From Liopterus haemorrhoidalis (Eukaryota; Arthropoda; Insecta; Coleoptera; Dytiscidae), in the NCBI GenBank assembly GCA_963971575.1, contig OZ020611.1, positions 27,697,279 through 27,761,278 of the forward strand: a stretch of DNA of 64,000 nucleotides, read 5' to 3'. Shown here piece after piece: positions 10,746-21,468 of the stretch. Below the pieces are notes generated by a model. That model worked only from the letters and a program-made list of their open reading frames with translations, made no database searches and was not told the origin of the DNA. The position numbers were made by a program, and so were the translations under genes. How positions within the stretch are numbered: position 1 is the first letter of the stretch; every line of letters starts with the position of its first letter.

Positions 10746-11846
10746 TATACCAATATTGTAACAACCAGTACGAAAGTAGACCAATATTAAATATGCCTTG
10801 CGAGGGAAGATTGTAATTTCGGCACCCACCTAATATGACATTCGTTGATTAATCACTCGCTCAGCGCAAAGCATTTTAAGAAAATGCAAAGTAATTACCA
10901 CTTTTGTTCGTGTCTGTACTGGGATTCGAAGCTGACAGTTTTGGCACGATATTGTATTACCGTTCACGCGTTGTCGATAATAGTATACTATACTTAACTA
11001 TCAAATCAAAACTGTGGGTTAATGACTCGTATAACTGTAGTTAAGCACATAATTCGTGAAAGATATGAAAATGACAATACACTCTATCACATAATAGAAT
11101 CTTTCATTTATTAAACCACATGTGAAATCCACGGGCGGTCACTGACACTGAAGTGGTGCGGTCATAACGAGGTGCTCGTATAGGTGTTCATACTCAATAA
11201 TCATGCAGGTTATCATCACACCAGCGACATAAACGTGTTTTGCAGGTTATTAATAAAATCAATTATCATAAAGTAATGACCTCAATGCGAGATTTAACTC
11301 CGCACCAGTTGAATATGCGAGCAAATTTAATCTGTAAACTGGCTTTATGTATTTGACATATCACTTCCAAAATCTATAAAGCTAAATTGAGGAGATGAGA
11401 ATAATTTTTATGGTCTTGTAAGTACCAACGGGTCTTATTGTCAACTGACAATAACTGAAGCGCCTCTAGTGAGATTTTGAGAAACTGACAGGTGGAGGAT
11501 AGTCGAATTTGTTTACTGTTGTTTTCATAGCGAGTTTTTAAAAAATGTCTATAAAATTGCAAGAAACATTAAATGCAACGTGAATTGTTGTGTTTATCTT
11601 TGCAATGCAAAAGTAGGTCCGTGATAGAGACCTAAGTTTTCATCGTGTTCCGAAACGTGGCAAAAAAGCTTTATTACCTTCAATTATAACCCTACAGGTT
11701 TCTTGGGCACTGAGAAAACGGAAAATTTCATTTAACGCAACCCTCATATTGAATAATAAATTAATTTCAATAAATATCACATGAAGATACCATAGAACCT
11801 GTCAAAAATATCCTATCTGCGTCACAGTTTTAAACACCACCCTACA
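10746..11846. other. Spacer, nothing recognised
   Basis: About 1.1 kb without a supported gene or repeat boundary. The last 20 bases form half of a palindromic target used by the hAT element that follows. Confidence 0.45.
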
Positions 11847-12140
11847 CTCTACACCAGGGATGGCCAAAGCGTCAACCGCGGTCGTCTGGTCGACCGCAAG
11901 GTCTCTGGAAGTCGCCCGCAAAGCTGACTTGCACATTGACAAATCATAGTGATAAATTCAGAGCGTACTTAGATAAAAAAATAATAATAATAAAGTAAAA
12001 ATTCAAAATTATTCTCTGCAATTAGTAGATTTTATTAAAAATATTTCAATAGCAAGTTATTTCTGCAGAAAACACAGCTAAAAAGAATTATTTCAGTTAA
12101 TATTAAATGCGATGTACATTTAAAATCAATAGTTTCAAAT

Positions 12141-12323
12141 GTGAGCTTCTGGAAATTAATAAGCAGGGATAAATATCCAAATATTTGGAGAGTTGTTGCA
12201 TATTTTAATGCCTTTTTTATGCGAACATATTTACGCGAATCAGCATTTTCCTGCATGAATGCGGCAAAAACTAAACAGATCACAATTATCGGATCTACAT
12301 TTGTAATCGTGTTTAACATTTAG
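12141..12323 (+). pseudogene. hAT transposase C-terminal dimerisation region relic
   Basis: The frame reads SFWKLISRDKYPNIWRVVAY, then RTYLRESAFSCMNAAKTKQ. This matches the hallmark C-terminal hAT region (FW...YPxL...CERxFSxMxxIKxK), which mediates dimerisation and includes the RNase H-fold terminus. Only about 60 codons survive. The catalytic D and D residues upstream are lost, so the copy is inactive. It lies inside the hAT termini at 11855 and 14610, which confirms the superfamily independently of the target duplication. Confidence 0.85.
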
Positions 12324-12709
12324 TTTAAATTCATACGAGCCAAATTTTGACCAATTTGACGAAACTATGAACTATCAAATCATGAAACTATGAAAAATAT
12401 CAAGTGTCATAAAATTAAAAAAATTTCATTGTTTTTTTTTTTTTTTTTTTTGAAAAATTAGCTCCTGATTTATTTTAATAAAATTGTAAAACAATAATTT
12501 TCTTTTTTTTTTTTAATTCAGGACCAGTTCTAGTAATGTAATGTAATTTAATAGCAGTCATAGTGAAATGTCTTCGTCATCAGCTCGTAAGTATCTTCTA
12601 AAAACATCAACAATTTATAAGTATTTAAAATTTCATTAAAAAAAGACACCAGTTCGTAAGTATCTTCCAAAAAAGAAACGTGGATTTGTGAGTACCTAAA
12701 AAATCCTTA

Positions 12710-14502
12710 TAGTACAGGAAATGAAGCATTTTGGCTCGCAATTTTTTCGTCCAGCATGGAATTACGTGAAATTTTCACAGAAGGTAGGGAATAGCCCAAG
12801 GATCATTTTCTACATCATGCCGGTGTACGCTAAAACCTTGGGGGTGGTTGCCACCCCATCTCGGGGGTGAAAATTTTTTACTACATTTTAACTATAGGAA
12901 TCGATGGGAAAAGTAATTCTAAGAAAAAAATGTTCTTTACGTTTTCTTCGTAAAACTAATATTTTTTGAGTTATTCGCGGTTTAAAGTAACAGTTTTTCG
13001 ACGAAAAAGTCGATGTTTTTAAAAAGTTTTTTGCGAATAACTCGAAAAATATGCATTTTATCAAAAAAAATGTAGAAAGCAGAATTGTAGCTTTAAAAAA
13101 AAAAAACAAAATTCTTTTTTTATTATTTTTCTACGACCAATACGAACCGAGATACGGCATGTTAATGGTTAACTTTTTTTCGCCAAATGCATAATTTGAA
13201 AGATTCAAAGTCAAATAACAGGAAAAATTTGCATTTTTCGGGGAAAACTCATTGAATCTTTTTTAAAGTATTTGATTAGAACTTTCAAACAAAAAAAGAA
13301 AAAAGTCTCTAGCATAAAAATTAAGCGACTTATTATCAAAATAAGGTCGGTACCTACTTTTTTCTACGAAAAAATCAGTGAAAACAACCCCCTATTTACC
13401 CCCCCTAATTAAAATTGATCCTCACCCTTCTGTGGTTCTCTTCTTATATGTATTTTCAGTACACCCAAGAAGTTTGACCAATTTAAAATGACTAATTTTA
13501 GAAAGATTGTAGTTTAAAGAAAAAACGATTTTTTGCGATTTCGTATTTTTCACCCTTTTCTTCAAAATATCTCCGAAATTACTGGAGATACGAAAAAAAT
13601 GATAGAGCACTAAATTGTAGCTTTTTTAATGACTTAAATTTCCCTGTGCATATATTTTCTGTACAGTGAATATTTTGCGAGATATAGCCGTTTAAAACCT
13701 CTATTTACAAGCGAACACCACCTTATTCGAGCCCTTCAAACTCACCCCATTTAAAACTAAGGGATTTTAAGAAATTTAATTTACATAGTCTTATAGCTCT
13801 TAAAAAGCCCTACAAAATCGTTTTTAAAAAAACTTTCTATCACTAAAAATGAAGGAGCTATGTTTAAAAAACCAATAAAATTTTTTTCGAAACATTCGAA
13901 TAGCACGGTTCGGAGCGATTTTTTTTATATCAAGCTCTAACAAGGGTGGGTTTTTAAGGGTTGAAATATTAGAAATTGTATTCCAAAGCATGAAACAGTC
14001 ATTATTCAACTAATCCAAACCAAATTTTACCCATCTTAAGGTTTACAACGTTATTTTATAATTTTTGACAATTAGGGGTAGTTTTCACCCTTAAAAAATA
14101 AACAGTGCCCATGAGCATGATATAAAATTTGAAGTAGAGGGTGAGACGAACCTAATTTCAAATTTTGGTGCAAATCGATGCAAGATGAAATCATTTTTTA
14201 ATCCAACAAGGGTTGATTTTTAAGGGTTGAAACATTATGAAATTGTATTTTAAAGCATAAAACGATCCGTATTTAGCTAATCCAAACCAAATTTTACCCA
14301 TATTAAGGTTTAAAATGTTATTTTATAATTTTTTAAAATTAGGGGTAGGTTTCACCCTTAAAAAACAAAAAGCGTACAACGGCACAATGTAGAAAATGAA
14401 CTAGAGGGTGAAATGAGCCTAATTCCAAATTTTTATCCAAATCGATGCTGGACGAAAAAATTGCGAGGTTTTGTCATTTTTTGAGCTTCATTTCCTGTAC
14501 TA
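12710..14502. mobile_element. Non-coding TIR element nested in hAT-2, 1793 bp
   Basis: Inverted ends TAGTACAGGAAATGAAGC and GCTTCATTTCCTGTACTA are perfect over 18 bp. Homology continues inward (CGCAATTTTTTCGTCCAGCAT on both sides). TTA flanks both ends (12707-12709 and 14503-14505), compatible with a 3-bp target duplication as in PIF/Harbinger. No transposase frame is visible. The interior is A/T-homopolymer rich, with a tandem duplication at 13939-14470. Confidence 0.8.
13939..14470 (+). repeat. Two tandem units of about 266 bp
   Basis: 'aacaagggt(g/t)g(g/a)tttttaagggttgaaa' recurs at 13939 and 14205. The following 'ctaatccaaaccaaattttacccat' and 'ttaggggtag' blocks recur at the same spacing. 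It is part of the nested non-coding TIR element. Confidence 0.8.
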
Positions 14503-14618
14503 TTAAAAATAACACCGATTTGTAAGTACCTTCTAAAAAAACGTAGTCGCCCACGAGAACACCTTCACCAAAAAAATCGCCTCCAACGTCTAAAAGTTTG
14601 ACCACCCCTACTCTACAC

Positions 14619-15352
14619 TGTAGAGGGTAGTGTGTAGTGTTAATTTATTTTATTATACTATTATACGTTGTAAACAACTTATTGTTTGATTTACTTTTGA
14701 TTTTTATTTATAAGGTACTAAAGCGGAATAAACATTTATAGTAATGAAATATATATAAAACAAATAACAATTTGTTAATAGTGAGAAATACGTTTTTGAA
14801 ATTGAAAAAAATGAAGCCATTTATCAATACATTTCTGACTTATCTAATGAAGACTTGAATACGAAGCAAATGCAGAAAAAACGCTGGGACTTTTTACAAA
14901 TTATTTATTATAATATAATATAATTAAATAATTTTCCATAAATATTGTTAATTAAATGGAATCTCTTAATACTCAAATAACGAATAAAAATGATTATCAA
15001 AAAACTGTTGATTTTGATGTGATTATAAAACAAATATTCCTAGACATCCAGTATTATGTTGGCGTCTTACATTTATTAAATACCTACTAAACTTTGATAT
15101 GTGTGAAAATCTGCACTTCACATAATTTTTTATATTATTTTAATATTTATTTACTCTACATCGAATCATTAGTGTTCCTTACTGAATTGGTGTATTGTGA
15201 ATAATTGTTATTCAGTTATATGAGAGCTATAAATAATATTTATCACTTTAACCTCTCATTTCTTTTTTTTTTTGCAAAGTATGGTCAAAAATAGACATAT
15301 TTTTTATAAAATACATTCGCCACGCAAATTTTTAGACAAGTAGCTATAGCCA
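14619..15352. other. Spacer with a family B 3'-end fragment
   Basis: Mostly unassigned A+T-rich DNA. At 15090-15136, 'gatatgtgtgaaaatctgcacttcacataatttttt' is a mutated B 3' terminus in plus orientation. Confidence 0.5.
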
Positions 15353-15355
15353 TTA

Positions 15356-15904
15356 TACCCTTTTCACACTAGAACTTTAAGATCGGATGTTAAAGTGAAT
15401 GTATCTTTAAAGGCTAAACCGTATGGCCTCGTCTAAATACAAGCGATGTTTAAGACAGAGATCTGCGTCTTAAACATCGTCCGCATTGCCAACTTAATTT
15501 CTATTATAAAAAAATACTCCTTGAATTTGTGCTGTCAACATTTTATATTATCGTAAACAAGAATACTGTATTATATCGACGTTATAAGAAGTTTATACTT
15601 ATTGTTATAATAAAATTATTTATTTTAATAATGTGTTTAATAAAATACAGAGCTACAATAATTGAGATAAAATGTATCTTTATTGTAGAATAAAATGAAA
15701 TATCCATATTTGTTAATAATAATTCAAAATGTGCGTCTGCGCAGACAGTTCAAAATTGGTAATTCATGACGGTAACTTAAGGACAAAATTACTGTAGCTG
15801 ATGACAGCACCAGAGATTTAAACATCAAGTGTGAAAGCATACCGATGTTAAACATTGGTGAACTTTAAGTTCACTCATCTTAAAGTTCTAGTGTGAAAAG
15901 AGTA
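15356..15904. mobile_element. MITE with 3-bp TTA duplication (Harbinger-like), 549 bp
   Basis: Inverted ends TACCCTTTTCACACTAGAAC and, read inward from the right, TACTCTTTTCACACTAGAAC. TTA flanks both sides (15353-15355 and 15905-15907). It contains an internal perfect-stem hairpin around 15442-15478 (CGATGTTTAAGAC/GTCTTAAACATCG). No coding sequence. The superfamily is inferred only from the 3-bp TTA duplication. Confidence 0.8.
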
Positions 15905-15907
15905 TTA

Positions 15908-16528
15908 GCCATGCATTTGTTGTTTCTGTTCTACAGAGTGTGTATGTTCTAAATAAGTCATGTGCAATACAAAGAAGAAATGCAAGTTCTAAATTAAACT
16001 TCTAACAACTAAAGCAGTATTTTCAAATACACATTCACTTAAAAAGAATATAAACTTGCTGAGCATGTTTTGAAACTGTTAAAACAAAAATGAAGTTATA
16101 AATAAATCTTGTTTTATTGTTTAGAGTATGTAAAGTGACGTTTTAATTAAATAATCTTAAAATAAATGAACTGAGAACCCGTTATGTAAAACAGAGGATT
16201 CAATTCAAAAGAAAATGTTTATTTGAAAAAAGTTGCGTGATTTATAATTCTTTTAACCTGTTATTGATAGATTTAGGTTATGCGAAATTAACATATGTTT
16301 GCGTTGAACTTTTGACATCATTTTAAACATTTCTATAACATAATTCTTTAAGATTATTTTTAAAAAGTATTCTGTGCTAAAAATATACTAAAAAGTGTAT
16401 TCATTCGGATTAACCATCTTACACGTACGGGTAAATTCACGTTTTTAAGAATTCACGTCTGTACGGTAGTCTGTCTGCACAAAGGCTACCTTTAAAGTTT
16501 TTACAAAAACTAAGAAAGAATTTTTTTT
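15908..16528. other. Spacer, nothing recognised
   Basis: A+T-rich. No gene or repeat end could be supported. Confidence 0.45.
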
Positions 16529-16615
16529 TTTGGAACAAACTGTTTTAATGCTTTTCAAAATATTCGCCTTTCAGTTTTATACACTTTTGTATGCGTTCAA
16601 ACCAATTCTCGAAAC

Positions 16616-17503
16616 TAGAGATGGGTCGTTCATGAACGAACCGGCTCGCTACACTGACCGAAGTGACACGGTTCACCAAATTGAAATGAGTCGGCTCACG
16701 GCTCACTGTATAGTTTTAAGTTTCAAGAATACGATTGGTCGGGCGATTGTGAGCAGTGACCGGAGTGATCCGGATCTGGATCGATGTCATGTTAAACTTC
16801 GCGAGAACTCGGCTTGTAATGTATTATCATAAAGTGTATTTGGTCATCAATTTGTAGGGCATTTTATTTGAAACTAATAGGCTTAGTCTGTATTTTCTTA
16901 CAACCATACTATATAAAAATATTAAAAATATTGCCCAAATCCCAGATGTCCGATTTATAAGGGCAATAAACATCGCCATAAACTTAACACATCTGGTTTA
17001 AAATACAGTAGCTACATAAAGTGAATTGTTTGTTTCAAAAATGTTAGATAAGAGTCGGGGCTAAGCGACGTTCTACCTACGACCGAACGACCGGCAACTG
17101 ACTGACCTGTGTCTCGGGATCATGTTTACAGTTCATATATTGCAAGAACCGGCTCTAAGCAAGAGCTGGCTCTAAACGACGTTCTACCTACGACCGAACG
17201 ACCGACCGACCTGTGTCTCGGGATCATGTTTACAGTTCATATATTGCAAGAACCTCTTAGCAAGAGCCGGCTCTAAACGACGTTCTACCTACGACCGACC
17301 GACCTGTGTCTTGGGATCATGTTTACAGTTCATAAATTGCAAGAACCGGCTCTAAGCGACGTTCTACCTACGAACTAACGACCGTCCTGTGTTTCGGAAA
17401 CATGTTTACTTAACCGGATCACTGAGCCGGATCATTGAACCGGCTCAACTGAACGACCTCCACTGATCCGGTTCCGCAAACTGAGCTGAAATTCCCATCT
17501 CTA
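16616..17503. mobile_element. Non-autonomous hAT (hAT-3) inserted in mariner M2, 888 bp
   Basis: Ends TAGAGATGGG and CCCATCTCTA are inverted. The flanking 8-mers are CTCGAAAC (16608-16615) and CTAGAAAC (17504-17511), one mismatch apart. The mariner frame is continuous once it is removed. Subterminal regions are rich in CCGGCTC/GAACGA motifs. Tandem units lie at 17052-17400. No transposase is readable. Confidence 0.88.
17052..17400 (+). repeat. Four tandem units of about 80-110 bp inside hAT-3
   Basis: GACGTTCTACCTACGA recurs at 17067, 17178, 17279 and 17358. Each time it is followed by 'ccgaccgacctgtgtctcggg', 'atcatgtttacagttcat' and 'attgcaagaaccggctctaa'. Unit lengths vary through loss of the 'ccgaacgaccg' segment. 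Confidence 0.85.
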
Positions 17504-18008
17504 CTAGAAACATTTTTTCCACTCTGAAGTTTGTATCTCAAAAAACATGGTTTTCGAAGGCTTCAACAGCTTCTTGAGACGATGAAAATTGCTGTCCACG
17601 AATTTTTTTGTTTGACATTGGGGAACAAAAAAAAGAGCCACTAATTCGATGTTTTTCTCCTTCAAATAATCAATTGTTTGACGTGCTGTGTGGGAGCTTG
17701 CATTGTCATGATGAAGAATGATGCGACGTTTTTGGTTGTTTGTCCTGATTTTGTCGATGATCTGGTAAACAAATTGTTGTATACCATTCAGTAACATACC
17801 ATTTCATTAACTGTTCTCAGATCCTCTAAAGGAATGGTTTCCACATGTCCAGTACAACCGAAGAAGCAAGTGATCAATTTTTTGGAAGTGCTTCGTGTAC
17901 GAACAATTTTTGTGGGTTTCGATTCATCTTGGAAGATCCAAACAGTGGATTGTTGCTTAGTTTCCGGTTCATATGAATAAACCCAAGTTTCGTCACCCAT
18001 TGTTTCGA

Positions 18009-18085
18009 CATACCGGTATCGATACTTTTTATTCGATATTATCGATACCCAAATATCGATACTTTCTTAGTATCGCATTTCCCTA
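18009..18085. mobile_element. hAT-like terminus with TATCGATA subterminal repeats
   Basis: Read inward from 18085: TAGGGAAATGCGATAC, followed by three spaced TATCGAT motifs. Relatives of this arrangement occur at 58185-59173. Only one end is present, and it cuts the mariner M2 reading frame. Confidence 0.55.
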
Positions 18086-18224
18086 ATGTTAAGAGTTGTG
18101 GAATTTGTCAAGAGGTGGCTGGGTAGTTATCCATTCATTCTCCACTACCTAACGGTAGTTAAAATTACTATACCTACCGTTTTATATATTTAACTTTATG
18201 ATCGTTATGTTCCACTTTCTTGAA

Positions 18225-18271
18225 ATTAAATTAGTGAAATGCCGTAGCGAAGCACGGATAAACCCGCTAGT
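18225..18271 (+). mobile_element. Possible Helitron 3' terminus
   Basis: A short hairpin CCGT-AGCGAAGC-ACGG at 18242-18256 is followed about 10 bp later by CTAG and then T. Canonical Helitrons end in a hairpin plus CTRR and insert before T. No 5' TC end was recognised. Confidence 0.45.
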
Positions 18272-18333
18272 AAGATATATTTTTGGGAGCTATGAGGAAA
18301 GCTACCTATAAACGAAGTATCTTACTTATTATT

Positions 18334-18962
18334 TGCGTATTTTTCGGACGAAAAGACGCACCCCAAATTTTTGAGACAATCTTTAGAAAAACTATTTATT
18401 ATTACGATAACTTGTACCAGCAACATTCTGCTCATCTTCACTCTCTGTTCTATCACCCGTCTCGATAATGTTACTGTACGTATTATTTTCGTCTGAACTA
18501 TTGTCAATTTCTTCAAAAACCAAGTCATCTTCGATACTATCCAATTCGTTGCTTATACCGCATTTCTTAAAAGACTTTATAATCGTCTTTTCGTTTACAG
18601 CTTCCCAAGAATTTTTTACCCAGGTACTTCTAAATTGTCCGTTTCATACGTCTTTTTGCTAACATCGTGATTTGGCTTTATCACTCATCTGTTCCACTCT
18701 TCCCGCATAAAATTATTAAATGGTTTATTAATCGACAAAGGGTTGTCGTTGACTTGTAAGTCCTCCAGAAAGGACAGCTAATTCTGTATTCATTTCTATT
18801 ATATTTTCTTGGTGTATTCTGTTTTATGCGCTCTGAATTGATTCCACACTAACAACACACAATTTTTAAACGTACCTATACATTCGGACCATAAGACTTA
18901 CCCCAATTTTAAGACGATTTTTCTGCGTAAAAAGGTGTGTCTTATGGTCCGAAAAATACGGT
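18334..18962 (-). mobile_element. Internally deleted pogo/Tigger element
   Basis: Outer ends GCGTATTTTTCGGACGAAAA and, from the right, CCGTATTTTTCGGACCATAA are inverted repeats, each followed by AGACGCACC/AGACACACC. The minus strand carries a Tigger-type transposase C-terminus. Length is about 629 bp against more than 2 kb for autonomous relatives. Confidence 0.75.
18392..18780 (-). pseudogene. pogo/Tigger transposase C-terminal relic
   Basis: Minus strand reads SGGLTSQRQPFVD at about 18765 (PGGLTSQLQPLDV in relatives, just before the third catalytic Asp region). After stops come WVKNSWEAVNEKTIIKSFKK, CGISNELDSIEDDLVFEE and an acidic tail ending in a stop at 18392. The 'W..AW...I..SFKKCGISN.LDG.ED' string is characteristic of the Tigger/POGK transposase C-terminus. 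The DNA-binding half and most of the DDE core are missing, so this is dead. Confidence 0.8.
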
Positions 18963-19053
18963 AATATCAAAAATATATGCAAAAGACTAGTTAAGAATAA
19001 ATAAACGGTTATATTGCGTCCTACTTGAAATTGAAATATCTCATCATTTACAT

Positions 19054-19826
19054 CAGCGTTTCTCAACCGGGGGGGCGTAAAAGCTTCGTCGGGGGGTCGC
19101 GATGTTATATAAAATCGAAGCATGAAATTATAATAGAAAAACGCTCAATTTTGCAAGATATATTCATAAATATATGACATTATATTCATTAAAATTTAGC
19201 GCTTAAACTTAAATAAAATAAATTATACTTATTTTGACAACTAATTTAAACTAATTAAAACGGTTCGCTTTGGAGGTACTTCAAGTACTTTCAAGTAGGA
19301 ACGACTTGAACTTGCAATATTTTTTGTTATGATCGGAGCTACTGTTAGCTACAGAGTAAGGATGCGAAAGTGTTCAAAATGGAAAGCAACTTGGAGCAAT
19401 GGAACACTTGTAAATAAAAATACTTGCAAGCCATTATAGGTAATCATAACAGATATTAAAAACATGTTTATGTAAAAATGGTTTCTTTTCAAAAGTTTTA
19501 TCCAATTATACCCAACACGCCATACGTTCCTATATAAAAAATCGAAGTTGTCCTTGATGTCCTGTACTTCCGGTTTATTCCGAAAATTTAAATACCACCA
19601 TCCAATTATTTGGGTAAATTCTGGTCTCCAAAATTTTTTCCCAACTTGCTCACACATCGTCTTTTCGAGAAAAATCGTGTTTCCTCTATCTTGATACACC
19701 TTGAGATCCTTCCCTAGCTCCCCCCTCCCCCAACTCTATATATATATATACATATATATAGGGGGGCCGCAGACAATATTTACGTTATTTTGGGGGTCCC
19801 ATGCCAAAAAAGGTTGAGAAACATTG
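19054..19826 (-). mobile_element. Second hAT-1 copy, 773 bp
   Basis: Ends CAGCGTTTCTCAACC and GGTTGAGAAACATTG. Exact 8-bp duplications ATTTACAT lie at 19046-19053 and 19827-19834. It is the reverse-oriented relative of 2316-3305 and lacks the D insertion found there. One minus-strand open frame of 116 codons (19349-19699) lies inside but shows no recognised domain. Confidence 0.88.
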
Positions 19827-19834
19827 ATTTACAT

Positions 19835-20463
19835 TACAACAAAATATACATTACAAAAACCGAATGAAGTAATATATTTTTATCAATTGTTATAATTTTG
19901 AATGACCAAGTCGCATAGTATTACTATATAATTCCCGGTACACTTATCTTAACATTTCTTTTTAGAATACGCTACCTTAAACCTTCTGTGAAATACGAGC
20001 TAATCCAGCACAATGTAATTATAAAAGTGCAACAAAGTTTTTAAATGTTTTCAGTATCAATTTAGTTTAAAATAGCTGAAGTCCTACATTGCAATATCCT
20101 CTTATTACAGCTCTGGTATTTTATTTCAAAGAGAAAATTTACAACCTGGAATTTTAATCTGCTGTGTAAATTACTGCGAAATTTTTAGTACCAAAATGGT
20201 TAATTGAAAAAAATTAGCTTCAATTTCGAAATGTTTGTTTTAAATTAAATTTGTTGTAATCGTTTATTGTTTAACAAAATTAACTTTTAATGAAAGAACA
20301 TTTTAAATTATTATTAATTTTTAAATTATTTTTTGATAAATTTATTTATAATAATTTAATAATTAATGCTTTTAATTTAGTTTTCTTAATTTGTTTTAAG
20401 TAGAAATAAGAAAAACACTCGTTTCAAAACATTGTTTTACGAAATTTTACGAAAATTTATGAT
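19835..20463. other. A+T-rich spacer
   Basis: Very A+T-rich, with TTTAAATT-type runs around 20230-20400. Nothing else seen. Confidence 0.5.
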
Positions 20464-20495
20464 ATGTATTTCGGCTTTCTAGGCCATCGTCAGAA
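20464..20495 (-). ncRNA. Hammerhead-like motif candidate
   Basis: On the minus strand: CTGACGA, a short GGC/GCC stem around CTAGAAA, then GAAAT. CTGANGA-stem II-GAAA is the hammerhead core order. The cleavage triplet and stem III are unclear, so it may be only a relic of a Penelope-like or similar element. Confidence 0.35.
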
Positions 20496-20693
20496 TAAAA
20501 ATATAACATATCTTACTGAAATATGTGTCCATAGCTGCGTATCTATAAGACAGTGGTGGCGCTAGCTCTTAAAATCCGGAGGGGCCAGGAAATATTGGAG
20601 TAAAACCTGGGGGGGCAGAAAATATTTGAGGAGGGCATCATTTTTTAACTTTATTAATAGACAGGTTAAAATACAAGTGGTGTCTTAAAAAAA
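20496..20693. other. Fragment beginning like a hAT terminus
   Basis: CAGTGGTGGCGCTAGCTC at 20552 resembles hAT termini and is followed by G-rich 'ggggccagg' and 'gggggggcag'. The opposite end is not visible before the A fragment starts. Confidence 0.3.
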
Positions 20694-20836
20694 ATTAGCT
20701 GTGGCCACCACAGGACCGACCGCCATCACAAAGTACTTGTATAAAATACATTCTAGCAGCAGATTAGAAATAACTTGGCCTAATATTTTCTAACAGAGAT
20801 ATTATTTATCCATTGGAAACACGTAGTGGTGTAACA
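20694..20836 (-). repeat. Family A 3'-end fragment
   Basis: AGCTGTGGCCACCACAGGAC, then CGACCGCCATCACAAAGTAC, is the inverse of the A 3' hairpin and 3' short inverted repeat. It continues to 'gagatattatttatc'. The rest of the element is missing. Confidence 0.85.
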
Positions 20837-21374
20837 TGTTGTATCGGACAGACAATCCGTTACTAACATGACACCTAGACAGCCATGCGTCATATGCTGA
20901 TAAGCCAAAGACAAAATGCAACAAGAAAATGACAATCAGCTGATGACTAGGAAATAAGTTTAAAATATGATTTATCTAACCCGACCGTGTCTGTTTTTTT
21001 GTTAACACATTTATCTTTGGCGGAATGAATGTGCAGCATCTCTGAGATCATTCTTTTTTGAGCGTGACTTTCTTTATCAAGAATTTTAACATTATTATAA
21101 TTAAAAATGTGACCTGTGCTATTAATATGTACTTTTACTTTTTAAATCCTTTTTTGTCATATATTTTATGTATTTATATGGTTTTTCTATGATTCTATGA
21201 TCTTGTTTTTAATAGTAATTTATATTTTTAATTTTTGACTCACAAAATGGTGCTAGGCGCCATTTTTTAAAATTTTTTAAAAATTTCAAGTTTTTATCCA
21301 TCTATTTATTTATAATTATTGTTCTAAATTCTCTTTTGTTTACTAAGTATGTTCTTTTTTATTGTTTAACTTGA
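20837..21374. other. Spacer, nothing recognised
   Basis: Unassigned A+T-rich sequence between an A fragment and copy B2. Confidence 0.45.
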
Positions 21375-21426
21375 TTTTTAGGGTTTTGTAGGTATGACCA
21401 AAAAACTCTTATACCGTCATTTTGTC

Positions 21427-21468
<42 letters not shown>

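Larger units (their letters stand above)
11855..14610 (+). mobile_element. hAT element (hAT-2) carrying a transposase relic and a nested element
   Basis: Starts CAGGGATGGCCAAAG and ends CTTTGACC-type inverse (AGTTTGACCACCCCTA). Exact 8-bp target duplications CTCTACAC lie at 11847-11854 and 14611-14618. Length is 2756 bp, of which 1793 bp is a later insertion (12710-14502). A hAT transposase C-terminus is readable at 12141-12323. Short 'cgtaagtatcttc(c/t)aaaaaa' units repeat near 12585-12710 and 14520. Confidence 0.88.
16529..18005 (-). pseudogene. Mariner transposase relic (M2), split by a hAT
   Basis: Minus-strand mariner transposase. From 18000 it reads MGDETWVYSYEPETKQQSTVW, with the first catalytic Asp in GDE. 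It continues FQDESKPTKIVRTRSTSKK, HVETIPLEDLRTVNEMV, RRIILHHDNASSHTARQT with the second Asp, and SEWKKCF. The hAT at 16616-17503 interrupts it there. Beyond it the frame resumes ENWFERIQKCIKLKGEYFE and KH before a stop at 16545. The third Asp region (PPYSPDLAPND in relatives) is frameshifted. The N-terminal half is lost where another hAT terminus joins at about 18006. It is inactive. Confidence 0.88.

Noticed and set aside
10404..10829. 141-codon minus-strand frame with hydrophobic stretches
   Set aside because: It lies over a purine-rich tandem repeat. The Phe/Leu/Ser-rich product follows from poly-pyrimidine composition, not from a membrane protein.
19349..19699. 116-codon minus-strand frame inside hAT-1
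   Set aside because: No hAT motif or other family signature is seen, and the equivalent region of the 2316 copy is not open.
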